From Aldrovandia affinis (lineage: Eukaryota > Chordata > Actinopteri > Notacanthiformes > Halosauridae), in contig JAINUG010000179.1 of NCBI GenBank assembly GCA_029706075.1, forward strand, positions 248,001-312,000: 64,000 bases of DNA, read 5' to 3'. The notes below the pieces were generated by a model. The model ran no database searches. It saw only the letters and a program-made list of their open reading frames with translations, and was not told where the DNA came from. Made by a program: the position numbers and the translations under genes. Below are positions 55,805 to 64,000 of the stretch, one piece after another. Position 1 is the stretch's first letter; the number at the start of each line of letters is the position of its first letter.

Positions 55805-58800
55805 TTACGTTGTTGCTTCCATGTGCAAGACTTTCATCGACTCTGCGATCATTGAGCTGGTGTCAATCTGTCCGTAAATCCCCACCAGGAATGCCTTGTG
55901 CAGCAATATATCGGCGTGTTCTAGGAAGGAAAGAGGGAAAGAAAGAAGCACAGACTTACATTACTTCTAGCAGGCTTCGACGGCATGTTACCATAACCGA
56001 TTGTGACCTGTGGCAAAGTGGCATTTCTCCCCGTTTCGGGTATTTAAGAAGAGACAGCTATGTGCCTTTAAAAGGAGTCGTTTTTGGACAGAAGAGAATA
56101 TATTGCACAATTGTTTGGCCTTACCAAGCGTTTACGAATCAACCTTGTCCATCCCACTTTCTTTATGTGCGCACATCGATACGTGGAAACCGCTTACAGT
56201 GATCCGCTGACGTACTTATTTCCAGAGATCAAGTGGAAATTCACTCTTCGATTAGACATGCGTGTTAAACGACAATTTCAGACAACGTGCGTCGGTGCCC
56301 TTTAAGATACTGGACACAACGCCGTCGAGAAGCAAATACATGCGTTCCCAACGGCACGGTGAAATGAATAAGCTTAGATAACCATTTGAATTCCTTTCCG
56401 ATGAGGAGAACAAGGGAAATGCAAGAGAAATATGGGACAACGATTGGGCTGTGTGTGGGGACAGGGCGAGGAGAGACGCTCGAGTCACCTTGACAAAGCA
56501 GAACGTATTCGGGGAGGTTCCTTAGGGCGGTCTGCACCACGTCGAAGTTTCCGCTCCCCAGGCAGTACATGAACGTAGGAAGGAACTCTGTGGCCAGGCT
56601 GGTTACCGAGAAGGGAAGTGGGGGGGGTTGTTTCAGTATATATACACACATATATGCCATTTAGCAGATGCTTTTATCCAAAGCGACTTACAGTAGTGAA
56701 TGCGTACATTTTTCAGCATATGTTGTCTCGATGGGAATCAAACCCACAACCAAAGCGTTGCCAATGCCACGGTCTACCTACTGAGCCACACAGAACCACA
56801 CCAGTACATATTCGCATGGCTGCCGGAACTTTCCCAGAGACGCGATTGGCGCAGGGCTCACCAGGGGTTGTTCTGAAGACAGCGCAGGGCCAGGCTGAAG
56901 GCCATGTTGCGACACAGCTCTTCTGGGGAGCTCATCAGTCTCTGGAGATCGCTCTGCGGACAGACAAGCACCATCCGTTCTGATTACGGGCCTTGGGGGA
57001 ACCTGGCCGGCACTAGTTTTATGAGGAAATTATATCCCCGGGTAGCGTTCGCTGGAGCAAGTGATATGAAACCTGCTTTTGAAGGGGCATTGATTTATGG
57101 AGCTTTTTACAGCACTGAAGAACTTTCCCTGTGATTCACTTTCAAATACATGGACTATTTTTGGTGGTTCACTGTATAGTGCTCTGATACCATGACGTGA
57201 AATACACTATATCATTGAAATACATTACTGCAATAATACAAATTACTGTTATTATTTATATGTATGGTGAACAATGACTGCGGTAAATGAAGGATGACTT
57301 CCCAGAGAATAGCCGTTGGTGCTTTTTAAGAGTACACATGCTTCAGTGACCAGGGTGACACTTACAGTGAAATACTGGATGACCTCAGGGCTTCTCCTGG
57401 ACTTATCATCTACCTCACCGAGAACCTCTAGAACATCTGTAAGCAAAAGAGCTGTTAAATAGGTCTACAGACAACTGCCAAAATAAAGGAAGCACTTGAG
57501 AAAATGAAGAGTTGTAGCAGCTCTGTTAGGGTGTGGGGTACAAAGCCATTCTGAGTGATCACCTTCATCCTATGCTAAAGCATTTCTATTCTGATGGGAG
57601 TGGTCTCCCAGGATGATAATGACCTCATCCACAGGGCATGAGTGGTCACTGAATGGTTTGATGAGCATGAAAACCATATGTAAACCATATGTCATGGCCG
57701 TCTCAGTCACCAAATTTTGACCCAACTGAACACTTATGAAAGATTCTGGAGCAGTTCCTGAGATAGCGTTTTCAACCACAATCAACAAAACACCAAATGA
57801 TGGAATTTCTCATTGAAGAATGGTGTTGCATTCCTTCAATATCCAATAGAGTTCCAGACACTTGTAGAACCTATGGCAAGGTGCACTGAAGCTGTTCTGG
57901 TGGCTCGTGGTGGCCCAAAGCCCTATTAACACACTTTATGTTGGTGTTTCCTTTATTTGGTCCAACTACATTTCTCTGACAGGGAGAGTTAGTTTGAGAC
58001 AATTAGACTATGCTTGTCTTGTCACTCATACCTGCGTTTGAAACCCCCAGCTACCATTTACTCCCATGCAGATTTACACAGAAATTTCTCCCATTCATTT
58101 TTCACAAACCCCTAGAGTTGGGGTAAAATCCCCGGCGCTGGCAACCCTGATTCACCTTCAATGGCCTCTCCCCTGGAGATCTTCTTCAGGTACTTGTTCA
58201 TGTCGGCCGCGGTCAGCGGAGCGGAGGCCGAGATGTTGACCAGAGGCAAGGACCCCGTGGAAGAAGGATCTGCTGCTCCAGTAAAAGAAGAGAGAGATGT
58301 TTCCATCTGCTCAAACAGTGATTATCCTCAATTCTGCATTTACCGCTGGGATACAGTTTATATTGCTTGGTTTGTCTGTCAGAAAAATATATATCTGCAC
58401 AAAAATCTTCATTAAAAATTTCCCATTTTAACAATGATGCATATATACTACCGGTCAAAAGTTTTAGAACACCCCCATTTTCCAGTTTTTACTGAAATGT
58501 AAGCAGTTCAAGTCCAGTGAACAACCTAAAATGGTACAAAGGTAAGCGGTAAAGTGCCAGCGGTTAAAAAAAAAAGTTTCAGTTACCAAAAACTGAAAAA
58601 TAATGTTGAAAAGCGATGTAAACAAAAATGGTGGACAGCACCGTTTGACAGGCAGTAGTGGCAGCAAATGAATATTGGAATACCAGAAATTTAACTAGAG
58701 CCCAGGGAGCGTGAGCAGTAGTCACTAAATCCTACCTCACAGAAAAAAAGACCCCACTGATTGGTTTAAAATATATTTTTATCATGCTGACGAAATTCCA

Positions 58801-59802
58801 CCCCAAAGTCTTCATGATTTCTGTCCACATGATTTTCTGTTCACTTTCTAGTAAAACATGCACCAGCTTCACTCGACTTGATGTACCCACACAAAAAATT
58901 GAAAACCAGCAGGGAAAAATGTAGTTATGACGTGGTGACGAATGTGGCCTACCGTCTGGATCGTCAGCAGCGTTTTCCGAGGGTCCTGCCTTCACAGGCA
59001 GCGTTAGGCTAGCCAGCAGAGACTTCAGCTGAACCAGGTCTGGGTTTTCTGAGGAAAGACCCCTGGAAAACACACGCATGCAAACATTACACCCTGTTCT
59101 TAGCAGCCTGTTCCTTATCTGGGATTCCCCTGTGAGTTTCCTTTCCAGTTTTTCTTGAGATCACTTGTGAAGGCGAAATCAAGTGTATTGGTAGTGGGTA
59201 AATTCCAGTTTTATATGCTTTGCCATTTTCACTGCACTCTGCACTTCTACAAGACACACAGTAAGCCACATGGTATGGGAATCTGCTAAATAAACTTAAT
59301 ACAACTAAAATAACTTAAAGGCAACAAAGAAACTACTACAAACGCTACAAGCACTACCAGCAGCAGCATAGAGCAAATCTGACCAGCATGGTATCAGCTC
59401 TGGTGTTAACTGTGGCAAATCTGAGATTCCAAAGCAGGTGAATGCATGGTACATGTGGCCCCAGTGTGGTCTCTGGTGCTGTTAAACTGAGCCACAGAGA
59501 AGCACGTGCTTGTGTCTTAAAGGACTGCTTTTTAGACAGACTCGAGGCGAAGGGTGTCAGCGGGACTCACTGTAAGATGTCGGAGTGCTTCTGCAGGTAG
59601 GGCACGGCTGCGCTGGCGTCGTGGGTGATGTACCTCTGGATGAACTGCACAAACTTACTGACGAACATGGACAGCGCGCGACTGAACTTCCTGAAGCTCT
59701 GTAAGGTCAGCAAGTACAACGAACAGTCAGAGTCACAAGGGAGAGGAGCCCAGGGAACATGCTACAGTGGCAGTGACCCACACACATAAAGAAAAGCATA
59801 CA

Positions 59803-59835
<33 letters not shown>

Positions 59836-62800
59836 CACACACACACACACACACTAGTGTAGCTGCTTCTTCCACTCCCATGAAAATTATGCAATCTACT
59901 ATCATAGGAGCATCTCCAATATGCCGCATGACAGTAAGTGGTGGTTTCATCACAAAAAATATTTGCCATGTAAAACTAATCACCGAATTGATCACAAAAA
60001 ATATTTGCCAGAAAAGAAAACCTTTGCGACGGTAAAATGTTTTGTGTGGTTCAACATGAACACTTTTCAAATTCATATTCCTGAATGAGAAACGGGTGAA
60101 TGACTGCCCCCACCTTGAGGACCTGCATGAAAGACAACAGGGAGTCCTGCAGCGCCCTCTGGTGTTCGCTGTGGAAGACCAGCGGCTGCAGCAGCTCCAG
60201 AATGGCCAGCACGTCATTGAAGAAGGTCAGGTGGTTCTGATGGAAATGGAAGTCCAGCTGGAAATTGAGGTGGATCCGTCCGTGCAGCAGAGCCGCGATC
60301 ATGGGCAAGTGTCTAGAAGGCAAACGTCACCTTGCGTTGGCTTCTACGGTCATCTCAACCCAGATACACACTGCTGAGATGTGACTACATACGGCTGTGA
60401 CAGGGGAGGCATTACTAGAGATGGAAGCTCAGTGACTGCAGTAGCAATGTTTTGCTTCAGTTACAGTTTTTTTGTAAGAGGTCTGACTCAATGTGCAATG
60501 TATTGGGTATGTATGAATTTAGTTATGTGTAGTACGAAGTGCGTAATGTGTAAGTGCAAGATGTAGGTGCGATCTGTGTGTTAGCATAACACGTATTATG
60601 TGTAATGTGTTTTTGTTTTTTGTTTGTGCATGTGTAATGTGTAATGCGTATGTATTATGTCTATTTGTTTGTGTATGTGTAAAGTGTAATGCGTATACGT
60701 AATGGTTTTTGTGTAATGCGTATTTGTTTGTGTATGTGCAGTGTGTGTTTGTGTATGTGTAAAGTGTAATGCGTATTTGTCTGTGTATGTGTAAAGCGTA
60801 TGTGTTATGTGTATCTGTTTGTGTATGTGGAATGTATAATGTGTATTTGTTTGTGTATGTGTAAAGTCTACTGCCTATCCGTGATGTGTATTTGTTTGTG
60901 TATGTGTAAAGTGTGATGCGTATGTGCAATCTGTATTTGTTTGCGTATATGTATGAAGTGTAAAGTGTAATGTGTATTTGTTCGCGTATGTGTAAAGTGT
61001 AATGCGTATGTGTAATGTGTATTTGTTTGCGTATGTGTAATGTGTATTTGTTTGCGTATGTGTTAAGTGTATTTGTTTGCATATGTGTAAAGTGTAATGT
61101 GTATGTGTAATGTGTATTTGTTTGCGTATGTGTAAAGTGTATTTGTTTGCATATGTGTAAAGTGTAATGTGTAGTGTGTATTTGTTTGCGTATGTGTAAA
61201 GTGTAATGTGTATGTGTAATGTGTATTTGTTTGCGTATGTGTAAAGTGTAATGCGTATGTGTAATGTGTATTTGTTTGCGTATGTGTAAAGTGTAATGCG
61301 TATGTGTAATGTGTATTTGTTTGCGTATGTGTAAAGTGTAATGCGTATGTGTAATGTGTATTTGTTTGCGTATGTGTAATGTGTATTTGTTTGCGGATGT
61401 GTATGTGCAATGTGTATTTGTTTGCGTATGTGTAAAGTGTAATGCGTATTTGCACCGTGAGCAGAAGTACAGGGTGGGACAATGTGTATTTGTTTGCAGC
61501 CAGCTTCCTATGTGTAATGTGTATTTGTTTGCAGGCCAGGCAGAAGTACAGGGTGGGACACAGCCAGCTTCCTACAGGCCAGGTTGGCATCTGACATGCG
61601 GCTCTCAGCGGCCTTGGAGTCTCCGCTGTCGGCCAGCAGCGTGATCAGGCGATGCACCAGGACATCCAGCTAAGAGGCAGAGCACACTTCACATCCACAA
61701 CCTTCTACAAATATCATCTATCATCTACCAGTGCTGGGATACAGCTACAAATCCACTTAAGATGCATTTTGTAAAGAGGATGTGTAACATATAGTGTTAA
61801 ATGTACAGGGATGACACTTTCACAAATGTGGTCTCCCTTCCCATTGGTACATGGAACATGTTGAGACCCTGGTTACATTACACATTTTAAGCCATGTGGA
61901 GGGAAAAAATTAATGCAAATTGTTTCTTTATCTTTGTCTGCCATTACTTTATGGGAAAAATCTGCTCCTTTCGCGACTAAAAATATTCGACAACTTTATG
62001 AACTTCTTCGGTTCGAGCAGAAGTCGCCGTGTGATTTTACCTTGCAGGTGCTGCCCTCAGCGGCCCCCTCGCTGTTAAGGGTGGTGTCAGGCAGGGTCAC
62101 ATGCTGGATAACCTCGGGGAAATGCAGGTAGATCTGCAGCAGCAGGCTCTGACACCGCTTACTCATCACACTGAGGATAACAGGAGTGAGAGGAGATGGA
62201 GAAACGGTGAGTCTGTGCTCATTCTGCTGAGAACGCGCCAGTCACAGTGAGTCTGTACTGATTACACTGAGAACGCACGAGTCACAGTGAGTCTGTACTG
62301 ATTACGCAGAGAACGCACGAGTCACAGTGAGTCTGTACTGATTACACTGAGAACGCACGAGTCACAGTGAGTCTGTACTGATTACAGAGAACGCACAAGT
62401 CAGTGAGTCTGTACTGATTACACAGAGAACGCACGAGTCACAGTGAGTCTGTACTGATTACACAGAGAACGCACGAGTCACAGTGAGTCTGTACTGATTA
62501 CACAGAGAACGCCACGAGTCACAGTGAGTCTGTACTGATTACACAGAGAGCACAGTGAGTCTGTACTGAGAACGCACAAGACACAGTGAGTCTGTACTGA
62601 TTACACAGAGAACGCACGAGTCACAGTGAGTCTGTACTGATTACACAGAGAACGCACGAGTCACAGTGAGTCTGTACTGATTACACAGAGAGCGCACAAG
62701 TCACAGTGAGTCTGTACTGAGAACGCACAAGACACAGTGAGTCTGTACTGATTACACAGAGAACGCACGAGTCACAGTGAGTTTGTACTGATTACACAGA

Positions 62801-64000
62801 GAACGCACGAGTCAGTGAGTCTGTACTGATTACACAGAGAATGCACGAGTCACAGTGAGTCTGTACTGATTACACAGAGAACGCACGAGTCACAGTGAGT
62901 CTGTACTGATTACACAGAGAACAAGTCACAGTGAGTCTGTACTGAGAACACAAGACACAGTGAGTCTGTACTGATTACACAGAGAACGCACGAGTCACAG
63001 TGAGTTTGTACTGATTACACAGAGAACGCAAGTGAGTCTGTACTGATTACACAGAGAATGCACGAGTCACAGTGAGTCTGTACTGATTACACAGAGAACG
63101 CACGAGTCACAGTGAGTCTGTACTGATTACACAAAGAACACACGAGTCACAGCGAGTCTGTGCTCATACTAAGACCAAAGGCATCACAGTTTCAGCCTAC
63201 TAAGTTCCAGAGGCTGCTCTTCCCACCTCTTGCCGTCTCACTGAAACACACTCCAGCTAATCCAGTGTTTTACTTATAAGACAAGGAAAATAAAAACATG
63301 CCAACATAGGCAAGCATTTATCCTAAATAGGACAGATTTGAGTGTTTGTATGCTTATATAATCTGGACATTGATTTACCTGTAACCACTTCAATGAGGAT
63401 TAGTTATACTTCAATTCTATGTACTGAGCTAATTGAACTTAAAATTGAAAGTCTGCATACACACTGAAGATTAAATATCAAGGACATCTTAATAAAAAAA
63501 CGTTAATAAAGTTAAAACTTTAAACTTTAAAACAATAATAATGTTAAAACTAATAAATTCCTCAATTAGCTGTGATCAACCAGTAGGGATAGAGTCAAAG
63601 CGATAAAGCCTTAATCCTCTTGGCTTTAAGAAAATACCCTGAGATCTTCGAGATAACAGGAAAGAAGACATTTCCATGTTTTGCTTTCCCTACACAAACA
63701 CACTTTATTCTGCTAACCTCACCTGTTAAATGCACAAAAACTGTCTGTATTTAGTCTCATAGAAACAGTTTTTTAAACTTGTATTAACTTGTACAGTTAT
63801 TTTGAATAGAAATGTCTGTTATATTGTTGTGGGAATTAAGTTGCCTACATCAAAAGTAAGTAGTAAGAGCACAGATTTGTGTTTAACCAGAGAAAAACAC
63901 AAGTGACAATCTATATTTAGGAGGTGGTGCGGTTTCATTTCAGTCGCCCTACACTCGTACCTCTCTCCCCACTTCTTTGTGCAGTCGATCAAGTACTCGG
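55805..64000 (-). CDS. ints1: INTS1, Integrator complex subunit 1, C-terminal part (5' end outside window)
   Basis: Largest subunit of the nuclear Integrator complex, which cleaves nascent snRNA and other RNA polymerase II transcripts. Visible exons (minus, 5' to 3'): 64000-63961 (partial), 62170-62041, 61669 to about 61541, 60312-60114, 59698-59571, 59062-58953, about 58272-58156, 57436-57366, 56953-56862, 56598-56489, 55920-55805 (TAA at 55805). They cover about 410 residues. Diagnostic segments include VMSKRCQSLLLQIYLHFPEV, LPMIAALLHGRIHLNFQLDF, FSRALSMFVSKFVQFIQRYI, ADMNKYLKKISRGEAIEDV and the end KAFLVGIYGQIDTSS through KVLHMEATT. All junctions fit except the 3' end of the exon at 61.5-61.67 kb, which is duplicated and carries repeat DNA (see separate entry). 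The region is mostly helical repeat with no catalytic motif expected. The next acceptor at 58272 could instead be 58275. Confidence 0.93.
56643..56800 (-). mobile_element. tRNA-derived SINE in INTS1 intron, minus strand
   Basis: Same family as the copies at 48.45 and 53.55 kb; tail 'gccatttagcagatgctttt', reversed B box (gaatcaaaccc) and A box. It sits between the INTS1 exons at 56598 and 56862, only about 45 bases from the exon upper edge. Confidence 0.87.
57468..57968 (+). mobile_element. Tc1-derived short element, copy 2 (INTS1 intron)
   Basis: About 500 bases with end 'cagacaactgccaaaataaa' and an opposite end 'gtgtttcctttatttgg'. It contains a decayed Tc1 transposase C-terminal segment (LSDHLHPMLKHF-like, then GMSGH and FDEHENH-like codons). 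It shares its layout with the copy at 34.3 kb and has no complete transposase. Confidence 0.75.
58451..58560. mobile_element. Solo arm of the palindromic MITE (INTS1 intron)
   Basis: Nearly identical to the left arm of the foldback MITE at 27.66 kb: 'ccggtcaaaagttttagaac' through 'tggtacaaaggtaagcggta'. The opposite arm is absent. Confidence 0.8.
59805..59854. repeat. (GACA)n/(CA)n microsatellite in INTS1 intron
   Basis: A tetranucleotide ACAG/GACA run passing into a CA run, about 50 bases, inside the intron between exons 60114 and 59698. Confidence 0.95.
60520..61530. repeat. ints1: Minisatellite, about 45-bp unit, INTS1 intron reaching into an exon
   Basis: About 1 kb of GTGTAT/TTTGTTTGCGTATG-rich repeats. 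The most regular unit, in 61.14-61.38 kb, is 45 bases (gtgtatttgtttgcgtatgt followed by gtaaagtgtaatgcgtatgtgtaat). The proximal half is more degenerate. The high-coordinate end interleaves with a duplicated piece of the INTS1 exon. Long minus-strand open frames across it (His/Thr/Tyr-rich) follow from the repeat having no stops and are not genes. Confidence 0.95.
61460..61669 (-). other. ints1: INTS1 exon with duplicated, minisatellite-invaded 3' end
   Basis: The exon starts cleanly at 61669 (LDVLVHRLITLLADSGDSKA) and runs to the HPVLL codons near 61541. Instead of a donor, the sequence continues into minisatellite-like DNA. The frame then hits TAG at 61510-61508. A second, split copy of the exon end follows (aggaagctggctg, then tcccaccctgtacttctg near 61462-61485), and only there does something like a donor appear (ctcac-ggtgc). 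One extra C relative to the expected CTCAG-GTGC would break it. The cause could be real expansion or misassembly. Confidence 0.75.
62196..63165. repeat. ints1: Minisatellite, 40-bp unit, about 24 copies, INTS1 intron
   Basis: Tandem copies of a 40-base unit: gtgagtctgtactgattaca then cagagaacgcacgagtcaca. Several copies are shortened by 10-20 bases, so the array is irregular but well conserved. It lies between the INTS1 exons at 62170 and 63961, starting about 25 bases from the former. Confidence 0.97.

Noticed and set aside
55810-56202. 130-residue plus-strand frame over the INTS1 last exon
   Set aside because: Antisense to a confirmed INTS1 exon and without recognisable features.
60519-61590. 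Two long minus-strand open frames (about 175-187 residues), rich in Thr, His and Tyr
   Set aside because: They arise from the 45-bp minisatellite, which happens to lack stops in that frame; no start context, no domain.
62196-63165. CRISPR-like appearance of regular repeats
   Set aside because: The units are head-to-tail with no unique spacers and sit in a vertebrate intron; this is a minisatellite.

Overview
The window looks like a stretch of ray-finned (teleost) fish genome. Genes are split into short exons with GT-AG introns, and the intervening DNA is AT-rich. It carries fish-type repeats: tRNA-headed SINEs and L2-type LINEs ending in the 'catttagcagacgct' tail, a Rex1-like LINE, Tc1-derived elements, a foldback MITE and long microsatellites. 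There are no bacterial features. I cannot name the species.

Three protein genes all lie on the minus strand and read from high to low coordinates. (1) INTS1 (55.8-64.0 kb) is the C-terminal part of Integrator complex subunit 1; its 5' part lies beyond the window. (2) A compact three-exon homeobox gene (40.9-44.9 kb) encodes about 268 residues with a paired-class, Q50-type homeodomain and a C-terminal OAR motif. I cannot assign it to a named family. (3) MICALL2 (13.9-32.9 kb) can be rebuilt as 16 coding exons with consistent phases, giving 715 residues with CH, LIM and bMERB Rab-binding domains.

Layout: 0-13.9 kb is intergenic, with an old Rex1-like LINE (7.0-8.3 kb), a SINE, a Tc1-like remnant and several stretches that look like conserved non-coding DNA. 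13.9-32.9 kb is MICALL2 with intronic SINEs and a palindromic MITE. 32.9-40.7 kb is intergenic with Tc1, SINE and CR1-like LINE fragments. 40.7-45 kb is the homeobox gene, with large simple repeats in both introns. 45-55.5 kb is intergenic, with a nested L2/SINE/L2 cluster at 47.8-50.35 kb. 55.5-64 kb is INTS1, whose introns hold a Tc1 copy, a SINE, a MITE arm and two minisatellites (45-bp and 40-bp units).

The MICALL2-INTS1 neighbourhood matches human 7p22.3, where UNCX also lies nearby (established knowledge). The points most worth checking are the homeobox gene between MICALL2 and INTS1, and an INTS1 exon whose 3' end is duplicated and invaded by a minisatellite, which places a stop codon in frame.
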